From Buttiauxella brennerae ATCC 51605 (lineage in GTDB: Bacteria; Pseudomonadota; Gammaproteobacteria; Enterobacterales; Enterobacteriaceae), in assembly GCF_001654925.1 (NCBI RefSeq), contig NZ_LXER01000015.1, forward strand, positions 124,001-188,000: a stretch of DNA of 64,000 bases, written 5' to 3'. The notes under the pieces were generated by a model. It did no database searches, was not told the DNA's origin, and worked only from the letters and a program-made list of their open reading frames with translations. Every line of letters starts with the position of its first letter. Positions within the stretch are counted from its first letter, which is position 1. The position numbers and the translations under genes were made by a program. Of this stretch, positions 38,834-49,292 are shown in pieces.

Positions 38834-40498
38834 TCAGAAGGTTTCCCAGTTCTCGTTTGAATCGCTTACCGGTGCTTTGCGCTTCATCACCGGGCTACTG
38901 GCCAGTTTCGGCTCAGCAGTGCGGGGTTCATTTTTGGTTTCCTGACCAATGTGGAACACGGCAACAGCCTGAGTCAGACGGCTTGCCTGGTCTTCTAGCG
39001 CTGATGCAGCAGCGGCAGATTCTTCAACCAAAGCGGCGTTTTGCTGCGTCACTCGGTCCATTTCCGAAACTGCCAGCCCGACCTGGTCGATACCACGGCT
39101 TTGCTCATCAGACGCCGACGCGATTTCGCCCATGATATCCGTCACACGCGTGACCGCATTCACGATCTCGCCCATGGTTTCACCCGCGCTTTCAACCAGA
39201 GTTGAGCCGGTATCCACTTTGTTTACGGAATCTTCAATCAGCCCTTTAATCTCTTTTGCAGCCTGTGCGCTACGCTGTGCCAGGTTACGCACTTCACCTG
39301 CAACAACCGCAAAACCACGCCCTTGTTCACCGGCACGCGCGGCTTCTACCGCCGCATTCAGTGCCAGAATATTGGTCTGGAAAGCGATGCCATCAATCAC
39401 ACTGGTGATGTCGGCAATTTTTTTCGAGCTGCCGGCGATGTCATTCATGGTACGCACCACGTTATCCACCACTTTGCCGCCCTTCTGCGCGGTTTCTGAC
39501 GCGCTTAAGGCCAGCTGGCTTGCCTGACGGGCATTTTCCGCATTCTGTTTCACGGTCGCGGTTAACTGTTCCATACTGGCAGCAGTCTCTTCAAGCGAAG
39601 CGGCTTGTTGTTCAGTACGGGAAGAAAGATCGTTGTTACCGATAGAAATTTCGCTGGCACCGCTGTAAATCGCATGCGCGCCGTTACGCACTTCGTTTAC
39701 GGTACTGACCAGCTCTGACTGCATATGTCGCAGGCTCGCCGCCAGTTGCCCCATCTCATTGGTCCCTTCCACATCAATGGCGTGCACCAGATCGCCGTCC
39801 GCAATATGGCGGATGTTATCAATCAGGCGATGCAGAGGTTCGATAAGGGTTTTCTTGATGCCCAGCCAGACGGTAATAATCGCCGCGATAACCAGCGCCA
39901 GAATCACTACCAGAATCCAGATGGCCTGTGAGTATGACTGGTTATTGTCGTCTACCGCTTGTTGATACAAATGGTCATTTTGTTGCAGATAGTTGACGTA
40001 CTGCTGCTCGAAACCATCCTGGTATTTCTGGGTAGGCTGGTCGAAGAATTCGTTAATTTTACCGGCACCAAGCAGTTGAATCAGCTCGGCCAACGCACCG
40101 TGGTAAATCACATAGTTGCGTTTGATTTCATTGATGGACTCTTCGCTTTGACGCGGATCGTGTGGCAGAGCTTCATACGCTGCCCACTCTTTTTCAGCCT
40201 GCTTTAACGACTGGCTGGCGATAAGCATCAGCTCATTAACCGTTGAGCCGCTGCCGATATTGTTGGTGTCCATCATATGACGGATGCCCGCACGGTTAAG
40301 CGTGTTGCGCGTCTGCAGTAACGCCACCCAGCTACCATTGAGCGTTGACTGTTGCTGGCGAATGGTTTGCAGCACAGTGAAGTTTTCTTTGTCGTTTTTC
40401 AGCGCGTTGAAGAACAACCCGCCAGACGTCATTTGCAATATTCCAAATAGGCCCAGCACAAACAACAAACTGGTTACAACTTTTATGCGAGTTAACAT
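38834..40498 (-). CDS. tsr: Methyl-accepting chemotaxis protein I (serine receptor)
   Basis: 554 residues, near-identical in layout to E. coli Tsr (551): first membrane helix at 7-30, ligand domain to about 190 with serine-binding Arg64 and Asn68, second membrane helix about 192-215, HAMP, and the signalling hairpin with [22 protein letters not shown] identical at its tip. Methylation helices and the C-terminal NWETF pentapeptide that docks CheR and CheB are kept. Senses serine, pH and temperature. Transcribed alone toward the esterase. Confidence 0.97.
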   Translation of the reverse strand: MLTRIKVVTSLLFVLGLFGILQMTSGGLFFNALKNDKENFTVLQTIRQQQSTLNGSWVALLQTRNTLNRAGIRHMMDTNNIGSGSTVNELMLIASQSLKQAEKEWAAYEALPHDPRQSEESINEIKRNYVIYHGALAELIQLLGAGKINEFFDQPTQKYQDGFEQQYVNYLQQNDHLYQQAVDDNNQSYSQAIWILVVILALVIAAIITVWLGIKKTLIEPLHRLIDNIRHIADGDLVHAIDVEGTNEMGQLAASLRHMQSELVSTVNEVRNGAHAIYSGASEISIGNNDLSSRTEQQAASLEETAASMEQLTATVKQNAENARQASQLALSASETAQKGGKVVDNVVRTMNDIAGSSKKIADITSVIDGIAFQTNILALNAAVEAARAGEQGRGFAVVAGEVRNLAQRSAQAAKEIKGLIEDSVNKVDTGSTLVESAGETMGEIVNAVTRVTDIMGEIASASDEQSRGIDQVGLAVSEMDRVTQQNAALVEESAAAASALEDQASRLTQAVAVFHIGQETKNEPRTAEPKLASSPVMKRKAPVSDSNENWETF

Positions 40499-40582
40499 AA
40501 TTTCAAATTCTCATTGAAGAGGAAGCATAAAGTTTCGGCATTACGCGCAAAAACTTTATGCTTAATACTCAATAAGAAGTTA

Positions 40583-41161
40583 TTAACTGCGTTCGATGTC
40601 TTTTGCAGCCTGATCTAAAGTATCGATGATCTTGTACAACGTCTCTTTTGGCAGTTCGCTTTGACCAAGTTTGGTGTTGAGCGCCATTTTGAAGTTGTGG
40701 ATAGCGCGTTGAATTTCAGGGATCCGACGGTTATCGCCCAGTACGCCCAATGATTCGAGGCGAGTCATCACGTGGCTAAGTTCATCGTGCTGCTCGGCAA
40801 GCAAGGCCTGGCCCTCTTCCGTTAGTATCCACGCCTTTTTGCTGCTGTCGCTTTCCACGGCAGCGATCAGTCCCATCTCCTCAAGCAAAGAGAGGTTTGG
40901 GTAGATAATCCCCGGGCTTGGCACATATTCGCCTTTCGCCGTCGCCTCAATGGATTTGATCAACTCATAGCCATGAGCCGTGTTGCTGGAGAGGAAATGC
41001 AGGATCAGCAGGCGAATGTCGTTGGCGTCAAACAAGCGTTCACGGCGCTGGCGTGATTTCCCTTCCAGCATGCCGCCGTGTTCATGGCCACCGTGCAGGC
41101 CGTGCCTTTCATGGCGTTCATGTTTAGCGCAAAAACGATGGTGCAGATGATGGATTCGCAT
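40583..41161 (-). CDS. yqjI: PadR family metal-responsive repressor YqjI
   Basis: 192 residues from the ATG at 41161 (AAGGAGA upstream). The N-terminal 55 residues are His-rich with repeated HERHE/HGGHEHGG clusters and lack most of the Cys of E. coli YqjI; the rest is a PadR winged helix (HGYELIKSIEATAKGEYVPS) and C-terminal dimer helices. E. coli YqjI represses yqjH and itself and is inactivated by nickel. Here it follows yqjH on the same strand by ten bases, whereas in E. coli the two are divergent. Confidence 0.87.
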   Translation of the reverse strand: MRIHHLHHRFCAKHERHERHGLHGGHEHGGMLEGKSRQRRERLFDANDIRLLILHFLSSNTAHGYELIKSIEATAKGEYVPSPGIIYPNLSLLEEMGLIAAVESDSSKKAWILTEEGQALLAEQHDELSHVMTRLESLGVLGDNRRIPEIQRAIHNFKMALNTKLGQSELPKETLYKIIDTLDQAAKDIERS

Positions 41162-41171
41162 AGTCGTCTCC

Positions 41172-41933
41172 TTATTTGTTATGCCAGTAAGCCACAGCGC
41201 GGACGTAATCTCCGTCCAGCCCACGGTTTTCCAGCAGTTCATCGCTCAGTTGTTTCACATCGCGCCCTTCGCCGGTAACCCACACAAAGTAGTCGTCGTC
41301 CGGGAATTCAAAAGCGCTGACACGCTGTGCGATAGATTCAGAATCAAGCCACTCCACGCGCGCGCGTTTAAACTCGCTGAGATACTCGTGAGTGTGCGCA
41401 TGGTGGCTGTTAACCAGCACCACCGGGGCAATGTGTTCAGGTAATGACAGCAAGCGGCGGCGCACAGCTGGCAGACCACTTTCATCGCAAATATAGAGCT
41501 GGAAAGCGTAATCAGTCGGAACAACCAGCGACCCTCTCGGCCCGCCGATAAGCAATGTGTCGCCTGCTACTGCTTTATCGGCCCACATGCTCGCCACTCC
41601 GCCATCGTGAATATAAAAATCCAGCGTCAGTTCGTGGCTGGCAGCATCAAAAGCCAGTGGCGTGTAATCACGGGAAATCGGGCGTGGGCCTTCGCCCCAG
41701 ACAATGCCATCGTCAGTCACGGACGGACGAACAAAGTCCCCATTTTCAGGTGGGAAGAAGACTTTGATGTGGTCATCGAACCCCTGCGATGAAAAACCGA
41801 CCAGATCGGGGCTGGTAAAAACAATACGATGGAAGCAACCGGCGACCGTTTGTTTACTTTTAATGGATAATTCGCGGAACTTAATCTCATTTTTCACGCG
41901 TTTTGGGAGATTTGGTTTTGTTTGTAGAGTCAT
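41172..41933 (-). CDS. yqjH: Ferric-chelate reductase / siderophore-interacting protein YqjH
   Basis: 253 residues from the ATG at 41933, matching E. coli YqjH (254). A flavin-binding barrel (FVRPSVTDD..., PRPISRDYTPLAFD) and the siderophore-interacting-protein C-terminal NAD(P)H domain (VWVTGEGRDVKQL). It reduces iron from ferric chelates such as ferric triscatecholates, releasing Fe(II) in the cytoplasm. A probable Fur site lies upstream at 41987, and an AT-rich imperfect palindrome near 41956-41975 may be a YqjI site. Leads a two-gene operon with yqjI. Confidence 0.9.
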   Translation of the reverse strand: MTLQTKPNLPKRVKNEIKFRELSIKSKQTVAGCFHRIVFTSPDLVGFSSQGFDDHIKVFFPPENGDFVRPSVTDDGIVWGEGPRPISRDYTPLAFDAASHELTLDFYIHDGGVASMWADKAVAGDTLLIGGPRGSLVVPTDYAFQLYICDESGLPAVRRRLLSLPEHIAPVVLVNSHHAHTHEYLSEFKRARVEWLDSESIAQRVSAFEFPDDDYFVWVTGEGRDVKQLSDELLENRGLDGDYVRAVAYWHNK

Positions 41934-41986
41934 TGGCTTCTCATTTTTGAATGCATAAGATATATCATAGATATGTTTTAGCACAT

Positions 41987-42007
41987 GAGAATGAGATTGT
42001 CGTTATC
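41987..42007 (-). promoter_or_regulatory. Probable Fur box upstream of yqjH
   Basis: GAGAATGAGATT-GTCGTTATC resembles the Fur repeat GATAATGATAATCATTATC, with 9 of 12 matches in the left part and TTATC at the right. E. coli yqjH is Fur-repressed, which supports the call. Confidence 0.5.
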
Positions 42008-42198
42008 AATTTTTGCGATTATGCAACCCGCGATTCGCTGAAAATATCATCAATTTAACCAACTCGCCTGACGGCTCGCAAATTGACAAACCCTTACGAA
42101 GCGGCGCTTTCAATTTGCCTTAAGGGGTGCCTACACTGGACCTGGCAACTACTGCCAGTCCACATTCCATTCACCCATAAAAGTCCAGGAGGTTCGCA

Positions 42199-42414
42199 AT
42201 GTTTCCTGAGTACAGTGAATTGATCAACGAACTCAAGTCCGCTAACCCACGTTTCCTCAGCTTGTATGATAAGCACAATCAACTCGACGACGAGATTTTA
42301 CGCAAGGGGGGGCCACAAGGGACGGGATACAACGAGAAAGTCGTGCAGATGAAAAAAGAGAAGCTGCGGCTGAAAGATGAGTTGTATCAGATGTTGAAGA
42401 AAGCCAGTCATTAG
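42199..42414 (+). CDS. ydcH: YdcH family small protein (DUF465)
   Basis: 71 residues; N-terminal MFPEYSELINELKSANPRF and the following LYDKHNQLDDEI match E. coli YdcH closely. A two-helix coiled coil of unknown function, common in Gammaproteobacteria. AGGAGG precedes the ATG. Ends at a strong terminator at 42424. Confidence 0.92.
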   Translation: MFPEYSELINELKSANPRFLSLYDKHNQLDDEILRKGGPQGTGYNEKVVQMKKEKLRLKDELYQMLKKASH

Positions 42415-42423
42415 GTTCGTTGT

Positions 42424-42448
42424 CAGGAAGGGGGAACTCCCCTTCCTG
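42424..42448 (+). terminator. Intrinsic terminator after ydcH
   Basis: CAGGAAGGGG (42424-42433), loop GAACT, CCCCTTCCTG (42439-42448), then TGTCTTTATTT. Confidence 0.85.
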
Positions 42449-42464
42449 TGTCTTTATTTCCGTT

Positions 42465-42779
42465 TTACGCTTTAGAAACCAGCGTAAATACAATCGCATA
42501 AAGCTCATTCAAGCCTGGGTAAATCTCTGCAATCACCTCTTTGAGCTGCGGCAGGGTCATATTTTCCTGACGGGCATGCTCATCAGTCAATTCATCGAGT
42601 GCAACAGGCGTCACACTGACGACTTCAATGGTGCAAAAATAAACGTCATCTTCATATCGCCCGACGCGCAACTGCTGGCCCGGAGTGAAGTGTGATTCAG
42701 AGGCATCTCGCAAAGTGATTGTTTTGCGCCCGGCGACAATATCGCTCTCAAAGCGCTGAAAAAAAGTTATCTCGTTCAT
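42465..42779 (-). CDS. yqfB: N4-acetylcytidine amidohydrolase YqfB (ASCH domain)
   Basis: 104 residues matching E. coli YqfB (103): [20 protein letters not shown] at the N-terminus with Lys19 and Thr22 equivalent to the catalytic Lys21/Thr24, and the Glu of [10 protein letters not shown] equivalent to Glu74. The enzyme deacetylates N4-acetylcytidine. Faces the ydcH terminator. Confidence 0.92.
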   Translation of the reverse strand: MNEITFFQRFESDIVAGRKTITLRDASESHFTPGQQLRVGRYEDDVYFCTIEVVSVTPVALDELTDEHARQENMTLPQLKEVIAEIYPGLNELYAIVFTLVSKA

Positions 42780-42818
42780 GCCATACCTGTTTGGGTAACC
42801 CTTTAATTATTTAGGGTT

Positions 42819-42992
42819 TTAAAACAAAGAGAACATCAATGCAACCGGAAAACTCATCGGCCAGGTCGCACCCACCAGCACAGAGCTTAATAGTTTAATT
42901 CGTTTGGTATCGTGAGCCAAAAACCAGGTAACAAAAGCAGTGATTAACGACATTACAGCGTAAAAAACCAACATATCTTGATAAAGAGTCAT
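42819..42992 (-). CDS. ortT: OrtT/GhoT family orphan membrane toxin
   Basis: 57 residues, exactly the length of E. coli OrtT (YdcX) and GhoT. The sequence runs MTLYQDMLVFYAVM..., TWFLAHDTKRIKLLS and GATWPMSFPVALMFSLF, which is closer to OrtT than to GhoT. Two membrane helices separated by a short basic loop; overproduction damages membrane potential and lowers ATP. No GhoS-type antitoxin gene is adjacent, so it is an orphan as in E. coli. In E. coli ortT lies beside patD (ydcW); here it is near patD as well, with three other genes between. No clear ribosome site. Confidence 0.88.
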   Translation of the reverse strand: MTLYQDMLVFYAVMSLITAFVTWFLAHDTKRIKLLSSVLVGATWPMSFPVALMFSLF

Positions 42993-43158
42993 TTTTATAA
43001 TGGGTAGTTTGAAAAATTTCCCGCAAAATATGCTCTTTTTTATGACTTAGATCAAGTTTTTACCCTTATCGTTTTCCCCTAACCGCCTCGCTTGTTGATT
43101 GCACTATATTTAAGTTATCCCACTGGCATTGGGCCTTGGGTAACTGCGGAGATTTTCT

Positions 43159-43347
43159 ATGGGACACTATGTGTTAAAGAAATCAACGAAAGCGACAGCT
43201 GAGCCATTTTATTTCGTGCTAAAAGCGTCAAACGGGCAAGTCATTGCACAAAGCGAAATGTACTCATCAAAAGCAGCAGCCCACAAAGGGATTGAATCTG
43301 TTCAAAAAAATGCCTCGTCTACAGATATTCGCGACGAGACAGAGTAA
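43159..43347 (+). CDS. DUF1508/YegP-like small protein
   Basis: 62 residues: one YegP-type repeat (FYFVLKASNGQVIAQSEMY, then AAHKGIESVQKNA), where E. coli YegP has two. GGAGA before the ATG. Family members are cytosolic beta-alpha proteins of unknown role. Followed by a large inverted repeat at 43363. Confidence 0.85.
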   Translation: MGHYVLKKSTKATAEPFYFVLKASNGQVIAQSEMYSSKAAAHKGIESVQKNASSTDIRDETE

Positions 43348-43362
43348 TTAACAAAAGAAAAA

Positions 43363-43423
43363 AGGATAACGCCTGGTTTCATTATTACGACTTTTTCAGG
43401 AAAGAAAATACCGGCGTTATCCT
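43363..43423. repeat. 11-bp inverted repeat with 39-base loop after the DUF1508 gene
   Basis: AGGATAACGCC (43363-43373) and GGCGTTATCCT (43413-43423) are exact complements. It is preceded by an A-rich run and may be a terminator or processing hairpin for the DUF1508 message. Confidence 0.6.
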
Positions 43424-43535
43424 GCTCATTAGGGTGGTAATTAATTATTCCGGGTAAATTTTTATTGATTCATAAACCCTGAGTTAGATAACGACTATCT
43501 TTAGTAAAAACGGCTGTTTCTCAAACGAGGTCACT

Positions 43536-43862
43536 ATGTTCCTCAACTATTTTGCGCTGGGTGTTCTGATCGTTGTCTTTCTCATTATTTTTTATGGGAT
43601 TATTATTCTTCACGACATTCCTTACCTGATAGCCAAAGCCCGCAACCACCCTCACGCCGATGCCATTCACGTCGCCGGGTGGGTCAGTTTGTTTACCCTT
43701 CATGTCATCTGGCCGTTCTTATGGATATGGGCAACGCTCTACCGCCCTGAACGAGGTTGGGGCATGCAACAAGATGCCGACGCAACACTGGCTTCGTTAC
43801 AGCAACGCGTAAGCGAGCTGGAACAGAAACTGGATAACAACAAAATAACTCCATCGGAGTAA
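43536..43862 (+). CDS. yiaW: DUF3302 inner-membrane protein YiaW
   Basis: 108 residues matching E. coli YiaW (107), with [21 protein letters not shown] and [20 protein letters not shown]. Two membrane helices and a short C-terminal coiled coil. It is the companion of YiaV, whose ATG is four bases after the stop; probably an accessory subunit for that membrane-fusion protein. Confidence 0.92.
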   Translation: MFLNYFALGVLIVVFLIIFYGIIILHDIPYLIAKARNHPHADAIHVAGWVSLFTLHVIWPFLWIWATLYRPERGWGMQQDADATLASLQQRVSELEQKLDNNKITPSE

Positions 43863-43866
43863 TATC

Positions 43867-45003
43867 ATGGATCTGCTCATTATCCTGACGTATGTGGCAT
43901 TTGCGTGGGCCGTATTTAAGATTTTTAAAATACCGGTAAATAAATGGACCGTACCAACCGCGGCCTTAGGAGGGGTGTTTTTAATTGGCGCACTTATTTT
44001 ATTAATGAACTACAACCATCCTTATACTTATTTAGCGCAAAAAGCGGTTATCTCTATTCCTCTTACCCCACAGGTGACCGGAATTGTCAGTGAAGTGACC
44101 GATAAACAAAATACGATGATCAAAAAAGGAGAAGTGCTGTTTAAATTAGACCCGACTCGCTACCAGACGCGAGTTGATAGATTGCAGGCTGATTTAATCA
44201 CCGCCATCCACAGTACCGAGTCACTCAAATCGCAACTTGATGCAGCCGTGGCGAATACCACCCGCGTGACCGCCGAACGTGACAGACTGTATAAAGATTA
44301 CCAGCGTTACCTTCAGGGCAGTAAAGCCCGAGTTAACCCCTTCTCAGAAAGTGATATTGATAATGCGAGGCAAAATTTTCTGGCGCAAGATGCGCTGGTA
44401 AAAGGCTCGGTTGCCGAACAGTCGCAAATTAAAAGCCAGTTAGATAGCCTGGTGAATGGCGAGCAATCTCAGATTGTCAGCCTGCGCGCTCAACTTGCCG
44501 AGGCGAAATATAACCTCAGTCAAACCGTGATCCGTGCACCAAGCGACGGCTACGTCACACAAGTGCTGATTCGCCCGGGCACCTACGCGGCTGCCCTGCC
44601 GTTACGCCCTGTCATGGTGTTTATCCCACAACAAAAACGCCAGATCATCGCCCAGTTCAGGCAGAACTCGTTGTTACGCCTGGAAGCTGGCGATCAAGCC
44701 GAAGTGGTGTTTAATGCGCTACCGGGGCAGGTTTTTGAGGGTAAGCTGACAGCAGTTTTGCCCGTAGTTCCGGGTGGCTCTTATCAGGCGCAGGGGACTT
44801 TGCAATCTCTGACGTTAACTCCGGGAAGTGATGGCGTGCTGGCGGTGATTGAACTCGCGCCCAATGCCCAGGTAGATGCCTTGCCTGATGGGATCTTTGC
44901 GCAAGTTGCCGTCTATTCTGACCACTTTACCCATGTATCGGTGATGCGTAAGGTTTTGCTGCGCATGACCAGCTGGATGCATTACTTATATCTTGATCAC
45001 TAA
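43867..45003 (+). CDS. yiaV: HlyD-family membrane-fusion protein YiaV
   Basis: 378 residues, same length as E. coli YiaV. Two N-terminal hydrophobic segments (about 5-60), a biotinyl-lipoyl half ([14 protein letters not shown]), coiled-coil hairpin, then [19 protein letters not shown] and a beta-barrel. Presumed periplasmic adaptor for an unidentified pump; no pump gene is adjacent. Ends at the two-way terminator at 45011. Confidence 0.92.
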   Translation: MDLLIILTYVAFAWAVFKIFKIPVNKWTVPTAALGGVFLIGALILLMNYNHPYTYLAQKAVISIPLTPQVTGIVSEVTDKQNTMIKKGEVLFKLDPTRYQTRVDRLQADLITAIHSTESLKSQLDAAVANTTRVTAERDRLYKDYQRYLQGSKARVNPFSESDIDNARQNFLAQDALVKGSVAEQSQIKSQLDSLVNGEQSQIVSLRAQLAEAKYNLSQTVIRAPSDGYVTQVLIRPGTYAAALPLRPVMVFIPQQKRQIIAQFRQNSLLRLEAGDQAEVVFNALPGQVFEGKLTAVLPVVPGGSYQAQGTLQSLTLTPGSDGVLAVIELAPNAQVDALPDGIFAQVAVYSDHFTHVSVMRKVLLRMTSWMHYLYLDH

Positions 45004-45010
45004 GATGAAA

Positions 45011-45047
45011 AAAACATCACCCTCTCGCCATGAGGGGGTGATGTTTT
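45011..45047. terminator. Bidirectional terminator between yiaV and patD
   Basis: AAAACATCACC ... GGTGATGTTTT long stem with a small bulge, A run on the left and T run on the right, so it serves both converging genes. Confidence 0.85.
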
Positions 45048-45071
45048 CGTTGCTGGATGTGTGTCCCGACT

Positions 45072-46496
45072 TTAATGTTTAATCATCACATGCCGAATAA
45101 CGGTGTAATCCTCAAGCCCGAATAACGACATATCCTTGCCGTAACCCGAAAGTTTTTGCCCGCCGTGTGGCATTTCGCTGACCAGCATGAAATGGGTATT
45201 CACCCAGGTGCAGCCATATTGCAGGCGAGCGCTAAGACGATGGGCACGGCCTACGTCTTGCGTCCAGACTGAAGAGGCCAGTCCGTAGTCGGAATCATTC
45301 GCCCAACCCAGCACTTGCTCCTCGTCATCAAACGTTGTGACGCTGACCACCGGGCCGAATACCTCTTTTTGCACGATATCATCTTCCTGCTTCGCGCCCG
45401 CAAGCAGCGTTGGTTGGAAGTAATATCCTGGCCCTTCGACTTTCGCCCCACCCGTCACCACTTTGACGTGCGCCAGCGCCTTGGCGGCATTCACCGCGTT
45501 GCTCACCCGTTCGAGATGTGCGGCAGAACTTAATGGCCCAAGCTCGGTGGACTCATCGTCTGGCGCACCATATTTCAGGCTGCTGACCGCTTCCCCCAGT
45601 TTTTCCACCAGTTTGTCGTAAATACCCTTCTGGGCGTAAATTCGGCACGCGGCGGTGCAGTCTTGCCCGGCGTTGTAATAGCCGAAGGTGCGCACACCTT
45701 CTACTACGGCATCCAGGTCTGCATCATCAAACACAATCACCGGCGCTTTGCCGCCCAGTTCCATATGGGTGCGCTTAATTGAAGGTGCGGTGTGGCTGAT
45801 GATGTGTTCGCCAGTAGCAATTGAGCCGGTTAACGAAACCATGCGCACTTTCGGGTGACCGGTCAGCGCATCACCCACCGTTTGCCCACGGCCGAACAGC
45901 ACGTTCAATACGCCAGCCGGGAAGATATCTTTTGCCAGCTTAGCAAGTTTAAACGCAGTCAACGGCGTGATTTCTGACGGTTTGATCACCACACAGTTAC
46001 CTGCGGCCAGTGCCGGGCCGAGTTTCCATGCCGCCATCATTAACGGGTAGTTCCACGGTGCAATAGACGCCACCACGCCCACCGGGTCACGGCGGATCAT
46101 GGAGGTATGGCCGCTGAGATATTCCCCCGCTGCCAATCCGTTCAAACAGCGGCTTGCGCCAGCAAAGAAGCGGAACACATCCACCACCGCCGGGATCTCA
46201 TCATTCAACACGCAATGGTAAGGTTTGCCGCAGTTTTGCGACTCCAGACGGGCAAAAACTTCGCCATTTTGTTCAATCACATCGGCCAGTTTCAGGAGAT
46301 GTTCTGCACGCTCTTTCGGCGTAGTTTGGCCCCATGCAGCAAACGCTTTATCAGCCGCCATCACCGCATCATTAACCTGATCGGCTGTGGCTTCGGCTAT
46401 CGAAAGCAGCACTTCACCGGTTGCCGGATTGTATACCGGCAGTTTTTCACCCAGGCCTTCCACTAACTGGCCGTTAATTAACAGTTGGCTTTGCAT
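45072..46496 (-). CDS. patD: Gamma-aminobutyraldehyde dehydrogenase PatD
   Basis: 474 residues, identical in length to E. coli PatD (YdcW). Aldehyde dehydrogenase fold with NAD(P) motif [20 protein letters not shown], catalytic Glu in MELGGKAP and nucleophile Cys in [11 protein letters not shown]. Oxidises 4-aminobutanal, made from putrescine by PatA, to GABA. Last gene of the ydcSTUV-patD operon, 15 bases after ydcV. Confidence 0.96.
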   Translation of the reverse strand: MQSQLLINGQLVEGLGEKLPVYNPATGEVLLSIAEATADQVNDAVMAADKAFAAWGQTTPKERAEHLLKLADVIEQNGEVFARLESQNCGKPYHCVLNDEIPAVVDVFRFFAGASRCLNGLAAGEYLSGHTSMIRRDPVGVVASIAPWNYPLMMAAWKLGPALAAGNCVVIKPSEITPLTAFKLAKLAKDIFPAGVLNVLFGRGQTVGDALTGHPKVRMVSLTGSIATGEHIISHTAPSIKRTHMELGGKAPVIVFDDADLDAVVEGVRTFGYYNAGQDCTAACRIYAQKGIYDKLVEKLGEAVSSLKYGAPDDESTELGPLSSAAHLERVSNAVNAAKALAHVKVVTGGAKVEGPGYYFQPTLLAGAKQEDDIVQKEVFGPVVSVTTFDDEEQVLGWANDSDYGLASSVWTQDVGRAHRLSARLQYGCTWVNTHFMLVSEMPHGGQKLSGYGKDMSLFGLEDYTVIRHVMIKH

Positions 46497-46511
46497 AGTG
46501 ATACCCTTTCG

Positions 46512-47318
46512 TTATTTACCGCTGCCCGCGACTTCATCTCCGCCACGGCTCAGCCAGTAGGCCCCTAAAATCGGAATGGTGGTCATCAGCATCACCATTA
46601 ACGCCACCACATTGGTGACCGGAACTTCACGCGGACGGCCCAGTTGGTTGAGCAGCCACAACGGTAATGTGCGCTCATGTCCGGCGGTAAAGGTGGTGAC
46701 AATAATTTCATCAAACGACAGCGCGAACGCCAGCATGCCTCCGGCGAGCAATGCGGACCCCAGATTAGGCAAAATGACATAGCGGAAGGTCTGCCAGCCA
46801 TCGGCCCCGAGATCCATTGATGCCTCAATCAGGCTGTAAGAGGTGCGCCGGAAACGGGCGATGACATTGTTAAACACAATGACCACGCAAAACGTCGCAT
46901 GCCCTACCACAATGGTCAGGAGGCCCGGCTCAAAATTCATCATCTTAAATGCTGTCAGCAGTGCGATACCGGTGATAATTCCCGGTAGCGCAATCGGCAA
47001 AAGCAGTAATAAAGAGATGGCGTTTTTGCCAAAAAATTCGCGCCGCCATAATGCCGCTGCAGCAAGCGTGCCAAGTATTAATGCCAGTATCGTGGCCAGC
47101 GTTGCAATTTTAAGTGACAACGTCACTGCATCAAGAATATCCCCGCGTGATGCAGCCACGCTGAACCAGTGCAGCGTCAGCCCTTTTGGTGGAAAGCTGA
47201 ATGCGGCTTCTTCGGTGTTGAAAGCGTACAACGCAATAATCAGCAACGGAAAATGCAGGAAGATAACCCCGCCCCAGGCTGCAACTTTTAGCAAAAATGG
47301 TGCGCGTTCAGAGTGCAT
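46512..47318 (-). CDS. ydcV: Polyamine-type ABC transporter permease YdcV
   Basis: 268 residues, E. coli YdcV 264. PotC-type permease with about six helices and the EAA loop [20 protein letters not shown]. Its start overlaps the end of ydcU by eleven bases. With YdcU it forms the membrane channel for putrescine/spermidine uptake. Confidence 0.95.
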   Translation of the reverse strand: MHSERAPFLLKVAAWGGVIFLHFPLLIIALYAFNTEEAAFSFPPKGLTLHWFSVAASRGDILDAVTLSLKIATLATILALILGTLAAAALWRREFFGKNAISLLLLLPIALPGIITGIALLTAFKMMNFEPGLLTIVVGHATFCVVIVFNNVIARFRRTSYSLIEASMDLGADGWQTFRYVILPNLGSALLAGGMLAFALSFDEIIVTTFTAGHERTLPLWLLNQLGRPREVPVTNVVALMVMLMTTIPILGAYWLSRGGDEVAGSGK

Positions 47319-48252
47319 CGAAGGCCCCCAGTCGTTTCACCAGTGACAGATAAATAGCGATCAACACAATGGGTACCAACGTAAATGCGGCAGCCATCGG
47401 CATGTTGCCAATCGCGCCCTGCTGGGAATAGACCATGTTGCCGATGAAATACCCCGGCGGCCCCACCAGTTGCGGCACAATAAAATCACCCAGCGTAAGC
47501 GAAAACGTAAACACAGAACCCGCCGCTACACCCGGAATGGCTAGCGGTAAAATCACATGGCGGAAAGTTTGCGATGGGCGTGCGCCCAAATCGGCGGAGG
47601 CCTGTAACAACGAGGGCGGCAAGCGCTCAAGAGCCGCCTGAATAGGCAGGATCATGAACGGCAGCCAGATATAGAGAAACACCAGAAAACGCCCCAAACC
47701 GGAAGTCGACAGCGTATTACCGCCTACCGCTGGGATTGTCAGTATCAGGTTCAGCAGCGGCTCAAGTCCCATATGATTGAGGAACCATTGCGCCACACCG
47801 TCGCGAGACAATAACAACGTCCAGGCATACGCCTTAACAATGTAGCTGGCCCACATCGGCAGCATCACGGCGATATAGAAAAACGCTTTCAGTTTGCCCG
47901 TTGTGTAGCGCGCCATAAAATAGGCCATCGGGAACGCTAATACCGCACTGGCGAGCGTGACGGCGATAGCCATCGTCAGAGTGCGCAAGATGATGTCGTA
48001 GTTCGCCGGGTTAAACAGCGCGGCAATGTTAGCGAACGTCAGGTCCGGTGTGACCGACATGGTGAAATCGTCGAAGGTATAAAACCCCTGCCACAGCAGC
48101 GTCAGCAACGAGCCGAGATAAATAACGCCGAACCACAGCAGCGGCGGCAGCAATAACAATGCCAGCCAGAAGCCTGGGCGCTGCCACAAAAACGTGGCGA
48201 TGCGACGCATCAAGCGGTTGTCAGGAGGAGATGTGGGAAGGCTCATATCCAT
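47308..48252 (-). CDS. ydcU: Polyamine-type ABC transporter permease YdcU
   Basis: 314 residues from the ATG at 48252 (E. coli YdcU 313); the longer frame reaching 48402 is rejected because it runs back into ydcT. PotB-type permease, EAA loop [20 protein letters not shown], near-identical core to E. coli. The start follows the ydcT stop by one base. Confidence 0.95.
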   Translation of the reverse strand: MDMSLPTSPPDNRLMRRIATFLWQRPGFWLALLLLPPLLWFGVIYLGSLLTLLWQGFYTFDDFTMSVTPDLTFANIAALFNPANYDIILRTLTMAIAVTLASAVLAFPMAYFMARYTTGKLKAFFYIAVMLPMWASYIVKAYAWTLLLSRDGVAQWFLNHMGLEPLLNLILTIPAVGGNTLSTSGLGRFLVFLYIWLPFMILPIQAALERLPPSLLQASADLGARPSQTFRHVILPLAIPGVAAGSVFTFSLTLGDFIVPQLVGPPGYFIGNMVYSQQGAIGNMPMAAAFTLVPIVLIAIYLSLVKRLGAFDAL

Positions 48253-48253
48253 T

Positions 48254-49279
48254 TCATCCTTCCCCCAACAGCGGAACCATCGCCGCACGAGGCCAGACTG
48301 CGGTGACCTGCTGGCCAATTTGATAGCGTTCTTCGCTGATAATCCGTTGCGGGTTCGCTTCACTGACCAGCAGTTTTTCGCCGTCGGCAAGGCGCAGTTC
48401 AAGGCGCGTTGCTGCTCCCTGATAGTGAATTTCCTGAATCATGCCGCTCACCCGAATTTCATTGTGGTGGCTCGGTTCATCACTCAGAACGATATGTTCC
48501 GGACGCAGGGAAAATAGCGCTTGTTCACCGCACACTTTCCCGGAAAGCGCCGGTTGCAACACGTTTGAAGTGCCGACAAAACTCGCGACAAACGCCGTGC
48601 GCGGCTGCATATAAAGCTGGCGTGGCGTATCCAATTGCTCGATACGCCCGTTATTAAACACCGCTACGCGATCAGACATCGACAGTGCTTCGCTTTGGTC
48701 GTGGGTGACGAAAATAAAAGTAATGCCCAGTTCGCGCTGAAGTTTTTTCAGCTCACCCTGCATCTGCTCACGTAGTTTGAGATCCAGTGCGCCAAGCGGT
48801 TCGTCCAGCAACAATACGCGTGGGCGATTCACCAGCGCGCGAGCCAGTGCCACACGCTGGCGCTGGCCGCCGGAAAGTTGTGAAGGTTTACGGGCGTGAA
48901 CAAACCCCAGGGCGACTCGCTCGAGCGCTTCCTGCGCTTTGGCCAGCCGTGTTTTTTTATCAATCCCCTTTACCATCAAGCCATATGCGACGTTTTCCAG
49001 CACGGTCATATGGGGGAACAACGCGTAATCCTGAAAGACGGTATTCACATCACGTTGATACGGCGGCACGTCCTGTGCCGGTTGACCAAAGATCGCGATT
49101 TCGCCCGAGCTGACTTGCTCAAAACCGGCAATCATCCTTAAGCAGGTGGTTTTGCCCGAGCCGGATGGCCCGAGCATGGAGAAAAACTCCCCGTCTTCGA
49201 TATCAATCGAGACGTTATCTACCGCGCGAACATCACCATAAAGGCGCGAGACGTTTCTGAACTGCACAGCGTACGACAT
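48254..49279 (-). CDS. ydcT: Polyamine-type ABC transporter ATP-binding protein YdcT
   Basis: 341 residues from the ATG at 49279, with GGAGGAG directly before it. Walker A GPSGSGKTT, signature QLSGGQRQRVALARALV, Walker B VLLLDEPLGALDLK, and a C-terminal TOBE regulatory domain (about 265-341), as in PotA. Energises YdcUV. Confidence 0.95.
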   Translation of the reverse strand: MSYAVQFRNVSRLYGDVRAVDNVSIDIEDGEFFSMLGPSGSGKTTCLRMIAGFEQVSSGEIAIFGQPAQDVPPYQRDVNTVFQDYALFPHMTVLENVAYGLMVKGIDKKTRLAKAQEALERVALGFVHARKPSQLSGGQRQRVALARALVNRPRVLLLDEPLGALDLKLREQMQGELKKLQRELGITFIFVTHDQSEALSMSDRVAVFNNGRIEQLDTPRQLYMQPRTAFVASFVGTSNVLQPALSGKVCGEQALFSLRPEHIVLSDEPSHHNEIRVSGMIQEIHYQGAATRLELRLADGEKLLVSEANPQRIISEERYQIGQQVTAVWPRAAMVPLLGEG

Positions 49280-49292
49280 AACTCCTCCAGGC

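Noticed and set aside
42993-43158. A ghoS-type antitoxin next to ortT
   Set aside because: No frame of suitable length or similarity was found on either strand between ortT and the DUF1508 gene.
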